Positions 20,645 through 33,023 of a DNA stretch of 64,000 nt are shown in pieces. This stretch comes from Davidsoniella eucalypti. Taxonomy: Eukaryota; Ascomycota; Sordariomycetes; Microascales; Ceratocystidaceae. A program made the position numbers and the translations under genes. The notes beneath the pieces were generated by a model. The model did not search any database. It had not been told where the DNA came from and worked only from the letters and a program-made list of their open reading frames with translations. Location: assembly GCA_004009845.1 (NCBI GenBank), contig RMBW01000012.1, positions 372,001 to 436,000 of the forward strand. Direction: 5' to 3'. Each line of letters starts with the position of its first letter. Positions within the stretch are counted from its first letter, which is position 1.

Positions 20645-23600
20645 GCATCCACCCGCTCCTCATTCTCATGATCTGGTCTCGTTTTGACTACCATTTCAAA
20701 GTATCACATCCGCATGTTTTCCCAACCTACCGCTTCCGCCCGGAACATGCCGTCGTATTGCTGCAAAATAAGAATGGGTAGATGTAAAAGAGTACAATCA
20801 AATCAAATCATCTGCATGTTTCAGATGAATATAGTCGGTTGATGTACCCTTCTAGACAATCTCGGGGTGGCTGGCAATTACAGATGCAGGATAATTTAAA
20901 ACATCTTCTATGCCGTTTTAGGGTCTGCCATTATTCCATGTAATATATTGCACAGAGTTTTGATTAGAGGAACGCCATATTTGACTAATAGACATCATGT
21001 AAAGACGACATCTTGAATGAGGGCACAATACCTTTTTTAACAGATATTTTTGATCACATATCCGCTCAATGCAATTGACATCGGCACCATATATATGAAA
21101 GAAGTTATTAGAATACTATCTCTTCCACTAATGCCGGCAAAAAAAAACATATTGGCATAACTTCTGTGCTCCCAGCTGAAAATTGGGTATTGATTATGTG
21201 TAACTACATAGATGGTGAAGCATAATTACATATTGTAGATTCCCTTTACAAAGAAAACAATCAACATTGCGTCGGGATGGCTAAATGAATTATAATATGT
21301 ACAAATCTCTACATCGTCATTCATTTATCTTGTAATCAAGTCATTCAACTTAACATTCCTATGTACTAGTCGAGATATAAAAACAAAATAGTCTTATCAA
21401 TGAACTACATAGTTAAACCAAAAAGAAAGCCTGAATTTCTCTCACTACCAAGTGCTACTTCACTCAGAGCCACCTATACTTAAATCCAACCTTCTCGACT
21501 TTAAAACTGTCCGCTACTTGGGAGTTGTTTAGAACATGTTAGCAGTCGTCTGCTTCTACTCGGAGTTTGCCGTCGTGTTGTTTCGATGTTAGACGCTACA
21601 TAAGACAAATAGAAATCTTTCTTTTCAGTATTTGTGCTAATAACTTACAAACTATTGATGTCTGGTCAGTGCCGACGCGAAGTTTCTATCGGTTTCGTCA
21701 ACTGTCGATACGTGGAAGGTAATATCAACGGCTGATTGGAGCTTGGACGCTAATAAATTGGCTCGAGTTTATATTGATGGAATCTTTACGAAATTGAGAG
21801 ACATATTTGTTGTTGTCAGTGCTTGTTAAAATGTTAAAATGTTAACAATAAAATAAATGTATTGTTCTCTTTTTAGTGTCTTAGCTTCTATTTTTATTCA
21901 TTGTTTGTGGAACTTGACAGTTGGAAATTAGCGACCGGCCTGTGCTTCTTAAATAGGGTTATTAATTACCGGCTCTAGGGTAGGTAACCCTATTGTGCTT
22001 ATTTTTTATTCTTTAATGTTTCTTTTTTAGTCACTCGTAAACCTAGCATAATGGTAGCCACTGTCTAAACAAGATATTATTATTGAAAGGAAAATGTTCA
22101 TCCTACGTGATTATGTAAGTAAACATGTACTTATCTAATCAGTAAAATATCGCATAGGGCCACAACCTTGCTCGGTGGATGAGCGTAGCGTATACTACAA
22201 AGTTTGGTCCGGCTTCACCGCTTCTCATACCAGAACAAATGGGAGGAGGGTATTGAGGTTGGTACTACTGCTACCTGTAATACTGCCAGTGGCTCTTATG
22301 TAGTACTATGTGATGTGTATTATAGACGGCTAACCAACCCAAACTTCTGAGTTTAAATCTGTGTAATATCGGACCGAAAGCAACGCCCTCGTTGGACAAC
22401 GCCGATACTGTGCTGATTTGGTGAACGGTAGATAGTAGTCTATGTATATTAAAGAGATATATGTAGTTCTGTTGTATTCTGTTTCGATGACATTACTATC
22501 CCTGACGATAAGATACACAATAGAACAGGCTTTCAGGCTTTTGAGAAGGATCTATAAAACAGTAATCGAGAGAGGGGCTTACGTCTATTAGGAAGTGAGT
22601 TGGTTCCTGGAAGCTTTGAAAAGCGTTTATATTACGCTCAGACCCTCTCCCCTCTCTTCTTTACATTGATGGAAAAACCGAAGTGAGAAAAAAGCGCGAT
22701 GGAAGAACATACCTCTGAGCTGGCAAAAAAAGGTAGCGTGGAAACCAAACCAACATGGAAAAAAACCAAGCAAACAATATATCGAAAAAACAGCGAAACT
22801 GTTGTAGTTAGTCGATCGGTCCGTGGTTGCGTGATCGGGCAGCCATGGGAATGAGAAGAAAGAAGCCGAATATTGGTGAGAATCCCGTGATTCCTGTCCT
22901 TCTTCTTCGTCTAGCAGCCAAAGGAAGAAAATGCCCAGAAGAAGATTCAAACCAGCCAGGGTAGATGGTTAGTAATTAGAGATATGATGAGATGATAGAG
23001 ACATAAGAGACATACAGCTATAGATATATGCAGTATGTGGTATTCGTCTATTTGTAGGCCAGTCATCACCAGACCTTCTTCCCACTCTTTCGGCTACAGC
23101 CCTGGTCCGAGGAAACAAAAGAAACTAAAACGGAGCACAACAAGACTCTATTGTTGTCAAGCGGAGCGGGTGGTGTGTGGCAAGCGGACAGCCAACAATT
23201 CTTGGACTAATGCAATGCAGATGCGAGATTAGTTAAGAGCTGATGTCAGTTGGGACTGAATATTGGAAGGAGAAAAAAAACAAAAAACAGTGCAGATTCA
23301 GCGATCCTTGTTCTTTCTGTTGATTTCTATTATTACTGCATTATCTCAAAGCAGTTACTTTTTATTTCTCTGCCGCCTGCTATACAGAGTCTGTGCGTCA
23401 AAAAGGCCATAATCATGCAAAGCTTGGCCGGCTATAATCAGGGTGTTCTTCTTTGTTGTTAGCATGATTTTTTGCTAGCAATACGTAGATATAGTTGTAC
23501 TTAGTTTAAATCTGAGCAGCCAGTAAGATTTCTGCAAACGAGACTTAGAGTGACAAGTCATTGTGGCACGGCGGATACGCTCTGGTTCCGAATCACATTA

Positions 23601-24378
23601 GAATATCGTGCATGTCCTTGCTTTACACCGCTAGTTAGCAAGCTAGATATAAAGGGTGTAGCTAAGAATAATAGTCATATATATGGTAGATGCTTATTTC
23701 TTAGCTATAGACAGACGCGCCAATACACCGGCGATGTTTTTCTAGTGCCATCCATGTCTTAGAACTGAAGGCCTGGGCAACTATTTCTCCTGACTAGATA
23801 TGCCTGGAGAAACATCGTCTTGTTCGTTGTCGTCTTGTGCATCTCCCCCCAAAAGACCAGCACCATAGCAAACCCGATATTGAGGATCCGGTAGCTTTTC
23901 GTCGCTTATGTACTATATGTGCTAGGCCATGACGATACGTCTGCCAATACCGATAGAGGCCTTGTTCGTGGTAGACCACTGGCCCTTCGCCTAGAAGAAG
24001 TGACTCTACACATACAAGCCTGCACATGACATCCTTGCGGAATATCCTGACATGACGTTCTATATGCAGCGTGCCTCGTCTGCATTTGCAGGTATGTACA
24101 AACATACATACAGAGATATATTCATGCGCACTTCAACGGGGTCGGCATTCCATATACAATGCAATATTCTCTAATCGGGCTCGCTATCACAGGATAGACT
24201 TACGCAAGCCCAACCCGAGCCCTGGAAGGGCCCGTTGACTCTCTTTTCTTTCTTTCTCCCCTCACTCAACACATCCTTGCAATGTGCTACGTAGAGCTTC
24301 ATGCTAATCCTTTATTCTTGCTACCAGGAAGACCAACACCCGGAGTAGTTAGTAGAGGAAGCGGCGGATGCTACGCTT
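20645..24378. other. 3.7-kb AT-rich region without a supported gene
   Basis: I find no coding frame with family resemblance or good codon character on either strand. It holds small AT-rich repeats, such as a tandem TGTTAAAA unit near 21830, and an isolated AATCAAATCAAATCA at 20796-20810 that resembles the LINE (TCAAA)n tail. It may include distant regulatory DNA for the small-protein locus at 25186. Confidence 0.45.
20796..20810 (+). repeat. Isolated (TCAAA)n-like tract
   Basis: AATCAAATCAAATCA matches the tail repeat of the LINE and of the family A element, but no element body precedes it and the TAAATATAA pre-tail motif is absent. It could be a scar of an extremely truncated insertion or an unrelated microsatellite. 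Confidence 0.35.
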
Positions 24379-24385
24379 TATATAA
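24379..24385 (+). promoter_or_regulatory. Candidate TATA box with long leader
   Basis: TATATAA lies about 800 bases upstream of the ATG at 25186. It is followed by a long, strongly C/T-rich stretch (about 24530-25185) containing short upstream ORFs, which would make an unusually long 5' leader. The true start site is unknown. Confidence 0.3.
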
Positions 24386-25185
24386 CCCCCTCATTTTTCT
24401 TGGTGTCCTCCCTTCTAGACTATCGTGTTCAACTAGCTGTATGAATCAAGCTTGAATATGGAGAGAAACAGAAAGACATGTGGGAAATAGCCTAGCCATA
24501 ATACAAAGTAAAAAAAGACTACTCTGAGATCTCTACCAGCTTCACCCCTCCTTGATCCTCCCTACGGCTTACTCTGCTTTCTATTTGTTTCCCTGTCTCT
24601 TGTTTTCATTGTTCCGTTCGGAGATAGTTTGCTATACGACTCTATAGCATTCTCTTTTCTTTGCCTCCGTTTTGGCTTGAATCTTGGTGCCTCCTTTGTA
24701 CGGAAAACGTCTGGTCCTTGTCCTTCCCACGAGATTCTTTTTTTTCTCTATAAAAAAAAACAAATTGTTAAAACCCATGCTCGTTAGAAGCCTGGACATT
24801 TTTATGTGCCTGTTTTTTAATTATTTTATCTTACTTTGCAAATAAATTCACTAAAAACCCTGCAACTCCGCTTCTTCCTTCTTGGCCCTCGCTTCCTTGC
24901 TTAATTGTTATAAACTCTCGACGGTTTCCGCTGCTGGATCTGTCTTGTCTTCTGCTTTCCTTTATGGTTTAGTCTTGTTCAGTACTTGGTTCAGATATCT
25001 TTATATCATTCTATACACCTACTCATACTTATCACCCTATCTTGTGCCTCGTTTCGTCCTTCTGGCTTGTGACTTGTTCTATCTCCAGTACTTCTTCTCG
25101 TGATATCACTCCATCTCTCTTCTCATCGCGATACTAACAACCTTTATCGTTCCCCTTACTGTTGGATAAACACTTCTACGCCAAC

Positions 25186-25425
25186 ATGGACGCCTTCACC
25201 ATGGAGACCTTCAACTCCCTGAGAATGGACTCGCTCCACTCAGCGTTCAACATCGATAGCTTCAAGCTCGACTACTCCATGTTCGACTCGGAGGACAAGA
25301 TCCTTAACAGCCTCTGGATCGGCCTTTTAGGCATCGAGACGCTCATGGTCGTCGGCGTTGCCGTGTCGAGACTCGCGCAGCGCTTTGTCAAGACTTCTGG
25401 TCTTACGGTCAGCAGTGCTCATTAG
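25186..25425 (+). CDS. Small protein with one membrane segment (79 aa)
   Basis: ATG at 25186 (ACCAACATGG context) gives 79 residues ending at TAG 25423-25425. Codons are strongly biased to C-ending triplets (GAC, TTC, AAC, CTC), unlike the AT-rich surroundings, which argues for real and well-expressed coding sequence. The first ~45 residues have alternating Phe/Leu/Met and Asp/Ser and look amphipathic; a hydrophobic stretch around residues 49-66 (LWIGLLGIETLMVVGVAV) could span a membrane, followed by a basic-tipped tail. It does not look like a signal peptide. A second short ORF begins 13 bases after the stop. I do not recognise a family. Confidence 0.6.
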   Translation: MDAFTMETFNSLRMDSLHSAFNIDSFKLDYSMFDSEDKILNSLWIGLLGIETLMVVGVAVSRLAQRFVKTSGLTVSSAH

Positions 25426-25438
25426 ATCGCCGGAGACG

Positions 25439-25594
25439 ATGCCACCTGCTGCTTTTACTAGTAAAAAGCCCGTCTTTCCGGTGGCACCTTATGCCTTTGA
25501 CGATCTCAACTACGCCTTTACGAAGCTGTATCCAGCTCTGCTTGTCGTTGCCTTATCATCTTTCCTCTGTCTTACAACATTGCTACGACTATAA
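25439..25594 (+). CDS. Small tail-anchored protein candidate (51 aa), second ORF of the locus
   Basis: ATG at 25439, stop TAA at 25592-25594, in a different frame from the 79-residue ORF and separated from its stop by 13 bases. The sequence starts with a Pro/Ala/Lys-rich segment, has an aromatic/acidic middle (YAFDDLNYAF) and ends in a ~20-residue hydrophobic helix (about 30-48) with a terminal Arg-Leu, like a tail-anchored membrane protein. I see no good intron that would fuse it to the upstream ORF. Either the mRNA is bicistronic, or this is a 3' UTR ORF without function. No family is recognised. Confidence 0.4.
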   Translation: MPPAAFTSKKPVFPVAPYAFDDLNYAFTKLYPALLVVALSSFLCLTTLLRL

Positions 25595-27639
25595 TATGCG
25601 CCCTCTTCATTTCTCATCATTCTCTTTGTTTCGTTTTCCTTCCGTGTTTCTCTTCCCTTTGTTATTGCACAAGCGCTATGATACCCCACGAATTCTCTAT
25701 TGTTTGTTTTTCCTTAATTTTTATTATTGATTCCCTTTTGTCCTGCATATAGCCAATTTCATTGCTTGGCTGCCATTCATGCGAGAGCCCTTTATAGAGT
25801 CTCAAATTCTTCAGTGCGCACTACAGTTACACTGTATATCAGTCTATCCTATCTGCTAAATGCTCACGGACCTAATCGTCTTAGGGGGGGGGTTACCCTT
25901 GCTAGTGATCGCCACTGCCTTTTTTTTCCTTCATTCTGCATACATGGCAGGCTTTGGTCAGACACCTTTATTCTCTTAGCATTTCTCTTGGTTTTGGATT
26001 ATCTCTAAGCGGCTCTATCTTTGGGTGGCTTGCTCGGGTTCGTTCGTCTGCCAGCCACATGTCAAGCCCACTTGATTCGAATCCGGGCTGAGCAAAGCCT
26101 AACCCAGAAGATCAGAAGATCGTCGTCGAGATAAGAAGGACGTTCTGACGAACTAGGGATTGTTTTGGGTTCAACATGGATTATGTCTTCCACCTTCCTT
26201 TGTCCTTCTTGCCTTCTTGCCTTTTCGTTTTGTTGAGCTTTGTTTTCTGGATTTCCTATTGGAAACCACGGCGTTTGTTGGAACCTTCCACGGTTATAGT
26301 GAAGTTATGTTTGTTTTGTTTGTCTTGTTTTGTTGGCTACTATCATCAAAGTCTCTCTTCCTTTGTCTCTTATACGAGCGCCTTAAGCGTCACCAAATCG
26401 TAATATCAAAAAGTACATTTAGTTTGGAGTGGTTCTGTCTTGTACGGTAGAGCTAGCTCGTTAATTCTTTAATCATGTTCTCCCCCCTTCATTACCACCT
26501 TGATATTGAGTGTTCTATGTGGCTTTGTCATTCGCGCTGTGTTACAATTGCAACAAAAGCCTGCATCCGGCACGAGGAATAAGGCAGCGGTATATAAACA
26601 TTATGTCACATGTTTATTTCAACCTATTTTGTGGGTTCGTTTGTCAACACTAAGAAAATATTGGCCACAAGAATATGAAAACAGCAGAAGAAATATTATG
26701 TATTACGTCTTTCTCTCTTGGGAGGCAGCCCGTGCAACCATCAAAGACTTTGCTAAACGGGCGCCTAATCTGATCCGGCGCCACATATTTACCCAGCCAC
26801 ACGTCTACCCACATATCCACGGCCACAGCCACATAATGACATAATGACGTCCAATGTGATCTGCAGGCAACAATTATCAAGCAGTTTGTTTCTGTTTTGA
26901 CCCCTCACTTACATACAGATGTACAGGTGTAGCTTGAAGAACGTGAATGTATTGCATGATGCAGAACCACTAGGAACCAATGCATCGATTTCATGATGCT
27001 GCATAAACATGCGATACAATCCCTTTATCAGGACTCAGAAAACTCCATTGGTTTACGAGCAACCCAGGACAAGCTATAGAGCTAGTAAGGCTTCAGCTTC
27101 CACAACTAGACGCTATAGAACTTGTATATAATGGTGCTAAAGCCGAAGCTGCCTTTGTTGCGGGGTCCATCCCACCACGAGAGCAAAATATACACCAAAT
27201 ACGCGTTCGAGTGGCCCAAGCCTTAACAAGCAAATAATACGTAGAAAACAATCCAAGAGGCCGTTTGCCGTTCTTGCCGTAGGTAATAGAATTCAAAAGA
27301 AAACAATCGTTTCCGGGAGCCGTGCTTAAAAAGGGAATTTACAGAAGAACAAGAAAGTAAGGAAATAGCTCTCACCCCCTCCAGGATGGAAGGAACGCCC
27401 GCTCACCAAAAACGGCAGTAGCTATTAGCTTCATTGTGTCAGCCAGTCAGGTACCAGCCAAGCCCCGAATGACCGGAAATCGTAACTGCTATAAAGGCTC
27501 CAAAAATTCCCCTCCCATCTGCTGCCCAATATTTCCAATTCCAATTTTTACTTTCTCTCTCTTCCATATCTTGGTTTCTATTATCTAACGCTTTTACTTT
27601 GATACTCCATTTAACACCAAACCAACCAAATACGCAACC
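25595..27639. other. 2-kb intergenic region
   Basis: C/T-rich 3' flank of the small-protein locus, a run of nine G near 25885, then AT-rich DNA and the promoter of the vip1-like gene, with a pyrimidine-rich leader at 27540-27600. No gene is supported. Confidence 0.45.
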
Positions 27640-28581
27640 ATGGCCACCGTTATTTACGTCACTGACATCGCTGCCGCCACCGATGACAAGGAAATTAGAG
27701 ATTTCTTTAGCTTCTGGTATGTACCCTATCACCAGTTGTATCACGCATTTCGTCATACTAACCAAACTCATAGTGGCAAGATCAGCAACCTAACTATCGA
27801 GGCCGACGCCGTCGATGAGAAGAAGAAGAAGGCTACGGTCACTTTCGAGAAGGACACTGCCATGAAGACCGCCCTACTGCTCAACAACACCCAGCTCGGC
27901 TCATCCAAGATCACCGTCACTGGCTCTGCCAACCTCGACGAGCACACTGACGCCACCCCGCTTGAGCGCGATGGCGATGAAATCACACAAGAGGAAAAGC
28001 CCCGCGCTCGCATCTTGGCCGAGTATCTTGCTCACGGCTACGTGATCGGTGACGCTGCCCTCGAACACGCCATCGAGCTCGACAAGACCCACAACGTTTC
28101 CCAGCGCTTCTTCACCACAATACAATCCCTCGACTCCAAGTACAAGGCTACCGACCGTGCCCGTGCTACTGACACCACCTACGGCATCAGCACCCGCGGC
28201 AAGGGTCTATTGTTCGGCATCAACTCTTACTTTGAGAAGGCTGTCGGCACCCCTACCGGCAAGAAGATTGCCCGCTTCTACGAGGAAGGGTCTAAGCAAG
28301 CTCAGGACATTCACACCGAGGCTCGCCGCCTAGCTGATCTGAAGAAGGGGCAGGCTGGTGGTAGTGCCTATAAGGCTGCTGGTCTGGAGAAGGTGTTTGG
28401 AAAGCAAAAGGCTAACTCAGGCACCGACTCAGCTGGTGTGCCCTCGGGCTCCGCGCCGCTGTCGCCGCAGACGCCTACTAATTTGGCAACTCCTGCTCCC
28501 GCTGCTATCGCTGCTGCTCCCGAGTCTGTGCCAACTACTACGGCTGCTCCCGTTGATGCCAAGCCTGCCCCCACGGTGTAA
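27640..28581 (+). CDS. vip1: RRM RNA-binding protein, Vip1-like
   Basis: Two exons, 27640-27716 and 27774-28581, give 294 residues. Intron 27717-27773 (57 nt) has GTATGT, a CTAAC branch site and CATAG. After splicing the RRM reads VIYVTDIAAATDD..FFSFCGKISNLTI, the typical RNP2-containing start of the Vip1 family; RNP1-like KKATVTFEK follows. A conserved helical region (ARILAEYLAHGYVIGD..) and a C-terminal Ala/Pro-rich tail come next. Vip1 of fission yeast is an RRM protein of unclear role. The start is an ATG in strong context (AACCATGG). The intron is a multiple of three and has no stop, so an unspliced message would encode 19 additional residues inside the RRM. Confidence 0.85.
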   Translation: MATVIYVTDIAAATDDKEIRDFFSFWYVPYHQLYHAFRHTNQTHSGKISNLTIEADAVDEKKKKATVTFEKDTAMKTALLLNNTQLGSSKITVTGSANLDEHTDATPLERDGDEITQEEKPRARILAEYLAHGYVIGDAALEHAIELDKTHNVSQRFFTTIQSLDSKYKATDRARATDTTYGISTRGKGLLFGINSYFEKAVGTPTGKKIARFYEEGSKQAQDIHTEARRLADLKKGQAGGSAYKAAGLEKVFGKQKANSGTDSAGVPSGSAPLSPQTPTNLATPAPAAIAAAPESVPTTTAAPVDAKPAPTV

Positions 28582-29472
28582 ATGGCCTGACGTAATATGT
28601 CCTTGTTTTTGTTGTCTTTCTATTTATTGACGGATAAAATCGATCAAACACAGCCTTTTTGATGCTGTTTATGAGATCCGCTGCCACATTGTTCTTGATT
28701 TATGATTATGACGATACTCTTGTTTATTTTTTTTTAGTTCTGTTTTTTTATTTTATTTATACTTTTAGGCATTAGTGGAGGGAGAGATTCCACAACTTGT
28801 TATTGTTCCTTATTTTACTTCGCAAACCATGATCGACTTATTACGAACTTATTGGACATCATCTTGTTCTTGTTCACGTACTCTCTATAGCCAAAACGCA
28901 CAAAAGAATGAAGTGCGTAAGTGACACCTCGGTCAATCTAATAAATAAATAAAAAAAGGCATTTCCAACAACTAAAACAATATCAAGTGAAATGAATTCA
29001 GTATTTATTTTTATTGCTAATAAACAGAAGAAAAAAGAGGCAAAGCAAAAAGAAAACAAAAAAAGCCCGGTTTGTTCTTGGTACGAGGTTATGCAACCCG
29101 TTTAACGAGTGGCTTTTTTCGCCAATGATTTGACAATTAAGAGGAGAGAGAAAAGGAAATAAATAACATGAGTTTGAACGAAATAAAAGAAAAAAAGAAG
29201 AAAAAACCCACCAGCCGCCTTGAAGTCCCGTGATCCTGAGCGATTGTCTTTACAATCTTTAGCTGATTGATGACCCTAAATCTTTCTCAATAGCACGTTT
29301 ACGTTTTTTTAGAAGAAGAAATGAATGAGTAGGAAAAGAAAAGAGAAAAAAAAAACCACTATCAACTAAAAAAGAAATCCATACCAGCTTATTGGTATTG
29401 CTTACCAGAAACCCATGTTTTTTCTTTATAGAGTTGTTTAAGAAGATAAGAAAAATGAAATGAAAGAGAGAA
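28582..29472. other. Convergent 3' flanks
   Basis: Very AT-rich with long A and T runs (28720-29460). It contains only 3' untranslated DNA as far as I can see. Confidence 0.5.
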
Positions 29473-30906
29473 TTAAGATGTCCACTCTGTTGTAGCAATG
29501 GGCATAGTAGGAGAAAGGCCCGAGTTCATTGCGCTTTCGCCGACCTTGAGCTCTTCTTCGGGTACGCCGACTGCAATGCTACCGCTTGTGTTGACTTGGC
29601 GTTCGGGTTCAGACCTAGAAGGCGTCGGAGGTTGTGTAGAGGTGGCTGCCGGGGATGTGACTGCCGTAGAAGGAGCCGTAGTTGAGTTGGTGACGATGGC
29701 GACTGGGATAGAAGTCGCCGGAGTAGAGTGTGTAACTATAGCGTGGCTAGCATCTCTAGGCGGAGCAATCCCAGCGCCGCTGCCAATTATAGGGTTCATA
29801 CTGGCAGTTGTACTGACACTCTCACTGCGCTGTCTGCCAACATCACTGGGGCGTCTATCACGAACAGCTCGCTCGAGTTCTCTGATGCGGCGCTTCAAGC
29901 TTTCGTTCTCACGCTTTGCATTTTCAAGCTCCGCTCTGTAAAATGCGGTCTCTTCGTAGCGGGGTGTTGCGGGAAGAAGTGCTGGAGAAGCCTGGTCGGG
30001 CAAAGAACTGGCAGCACCCACCATTGGCACCGAGGTCGGCGCAGGGATGCGTTGCTGCTGCAAGTAAGCCAGCGTAGAGTCGGCTGGGCCGAAGCCGTGA
30101 GGACCAGGAGAGTCGGTTCGGGAGCGGCGAGAGGCAGAGCTGCCCTGGCGACTGAGGGGAATGGCGGAGCTACGGCGAGCCTCGTACGATGTGCTGATAG
30201 AGCCAGCACCACCGGTAGTACTGCGCACACTAGTGTTCGAGGCTGTGCGATTATGGCGACGAGATGCGGCAATTGGAATCGGATAGACAGGGCTGTTTAG
30301 AGGGTAGTGGTGCGGGTCCAAAGCAGGGTCGCCATGGGCAGAAGTTGAGGAGGCGTTTGAGACAACGGATGCGTTCTGAGCAGCGCGAAGCAAGGAGAGC
30401 TCGCGAGTGAGGCGGTTGACCTAAGTGAGTAGACGCATTAGCTATCAGATTGACTAAAGATAGTGTGAGGATGTATATGTAGCTAGTGCACTTACAACTG
30501 CCTCGTTTTCCTGTTCGAGCTCGCTGTGCAGCTGTGCGGCCGTCATGGGGCGCGGATGGCGGATCGGAATAGGTCCAGCAGCACCATCGCCACTATAGCC
30601 GTGAAGCGACTGCAGAGATGTGCGGGAAGAAAGACCCGGGCGGGCGGGCGGTGGAAGTCCGGTATGCTGTTGCGCGGGCGCCGAGGTTGGCGAGTTGATA
30701 ACGGCGGCCTGGTTCGACGGCAGGATATTGAGGGCGACCATCATGGGGTTTGAGTTTGGTGCTGCCATTGCGCTAGCGGTGATAGAGGTACTAGACCTGG
30801 ACTGTTGGGAGGGAAGAGAGGTTTGGCCGTTAGCTTGAGCTTGGGCTTGAATTTGGCGTTCGTGCAGATATCGGGGAGAGGGTGGAACGGAGTTGAGATC
30901 AGGCAT
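29473..30906 (-). CDS. Coiled-coil protein with disordered Ser/Pro-rich regions
   Basis: Two exons, 30906-30496 and 30420-29473, with a 75-nt intron (GTAAGT..TTAG), give 452 residues. The splice restores a helical segment, SELEQENEAV|VNRLTRELSLL, around residues 128-150. A second heptad-like helix, AELENAKRENESLKRRIRELE, lies near residue 300. The rest is low-complexity: Gln/Ala/Ser/Pro-rich N-terminus, Ser/Arg/Thr-rich centre and Thr/Ser/Ala-rich C-terminus. The intron is also a multiple of three. This type of protein is widespread in filamentous fungi, but I know no function. There are no membrane segments or a signal peptide. Confidence 0.7.
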
Positions 30907-33023
30907 TGCTCTAGTTATATATACTACTAAGCCGGGGCAAAAATCTGGAAGCTTGTAGAAGCACGACGGCGCTCTTAGACGCAGAGCTATACTATACTAG
31001 TATAGTGGAAACAGGCCTGGGAATAAGAAACATCTATAGGAACAAAAAAAAGAGGGGGCGGAATGCAACTTGCAGGAAAGGGGAAGCGGTCCAAGGCAAT
31101 AAATACCACCAAATAGCAAGGCTGAGAGGTCTTGATTTCAGAAACAAGCCAAACACCGACAGGAGGAGGAGGTCGGACGAGGCTTTGGGGATCGATTGCC
31201 GCCTTGGGATGTTTGGGGGGGTTTTCCGGGTGGTTTATCTTAGCGGTACTATAGCGTACTCAAGTACACATGAACTATAAACAGTGCCAGTGCTGCTTAC
31301 AGTGGACGGTTGTGTGGAGATACCAGGTTCAAGTTCCAGCCAGTATGATGCACTAATCTGATTTATTATGGATTCATTCCCGAAAGAAACGTCACAGAGA
31401 GAAACAGAAACAACTGCGCTTGGATCAACGGCAAGCTCCTCTGCTTCACGTTTCTCTTAGTTCTCTTCTCTGCTTTTCCCAGCCAAGCCAGCCAGCTCAG
31501 TTAATTAGTTTGACCAGTCAGAGTCAGGGAGAACGGCTGGGGCAGGGGTTCGACGTGAGGAGAGGAGGTTGAGCGAATGAATTGGAAGCTGATCTAGATT
31601 GCGAAGATTGCATTACTCAAATCGTACGTCTTGTCTGGAATCGTCTGGAGTAAGCTCTCATATTCGAAGATAGCTCAATGTTCGCCTACCTATGTACGTA
31701 ACGATTATCAGCTAAGTACACCAGGCTAAGAAAGGCGCTCACTCGAAAGAACGGGGAGGCCCGCCCTAGAGGCAAAGTCTTGCTTTGGGCTTGATGAGGG
31801 CGGCGCAGCTTATCGACTCTTTGATGAGGCTGCGACAAAACGAACGTGATATGTGATGGATGCCGTTGATAATTGGATGCTTCTCTACACATGTATATTT
31901 TTAATGATTTTGGAATGGGGATCAATATTTAAAGAGGCTTGGCTATAAATATTGGCTAGTTGGAAGTCAAGGCAATTACCGTGCCATCCATGATCCAAGA
32001 CACCATAGAAGATAGTGTGTCCATATATAAGTATGCTAATCTACCATACATATGTATCAAGCCGAGCTTCTTTTGTTGTGGTTGTGTATCGCGACAATAT
32101 GATCTATCAACCTCTTATGCCTTCTAATGCACATAAAATGCTGATGGACAGGGGCATTTCTTGTCGTCCCACCGTCCAATTGCTCAAACTGTCAAAGTGG
32201 ACAGAGTATGATTTATGCAGCAATGATAATGCTTGCATATCCCGTTCATTTTAGGCAAACAAGCTGTAATGCATCGATACGCATATATATGCGCATACAT
32301 ACATATGTCTACTTATACAGATATGCAGTATTTCCGTTTTTAACTTATGCACCGACTAAGACCTACCACTAATAAAAATACCAAATACCAAATGGTTTTG
32401 TCATGTTCAAGCACTTTTATTGTCTAGAGAAAGGCTGATTCTTAGCTCAGGTTAGTTTAACTTTAACAGCCCATTTTAACTACCTCTACCAGCTATTCTC
32501 AACCCTAATGCAGTGCAGCATTGCCTTTCCCATCTTGCTCTCGAGTAGCTCTTCAGCCAGCCGATTGTCCGCTGCATTATGAGAATATCCCTTAGATCGG
32601 GTTCTACACACGCCATCACGCGGTTCGTGCATTAGCGGAATGCTACCTTTATGTCAAGGAGACAGCTACAAGAATGTAATGATGCAAGATATCAGGCGAA
32701 GGTAGGGCGTGGGCCAATAGCATTACTGTGATGCGTGATCTAGCCCATGAGTCAAGTTATGACGATCACCTCATGTAAAAGCTTACCCGTTTGGCATATC
32801 TACCATACCGATATGGAATGCTGACACGATAGCAACAGGAACTCATTCCAAAACAATTCTGACTCTAGTGGTATGACTATCTTGGTGATTTATACGTGTT
32901 TATAAGAACACCTTCCCGACATGATGTCCTATTTGTCACTACTTGCCTTGTCTTTCTAACCGTCTGACTGTTCTATTTACGCCTCTCTAGCACACGCAGA
33001 GATACATACTCTCAAAAATATAA
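30907..33023. other. 2.1-kb divergent intergenic region
   Basis: Between the coiled-coil gene (minus) and the WSC gene (plus). AT-rich with several TATATG/CATACA alternations near 32280-32310. No gene or RNA is supported. Confidence 0.45.

Noticed and set aside
25358..25594. 78-codon extension upstream of the 51-residue ORF
   Set aside because: The longer frame starts at a non-AUG codon inside the 79-residue ORF. The first ATG of this frame suited to translation is at 25439.
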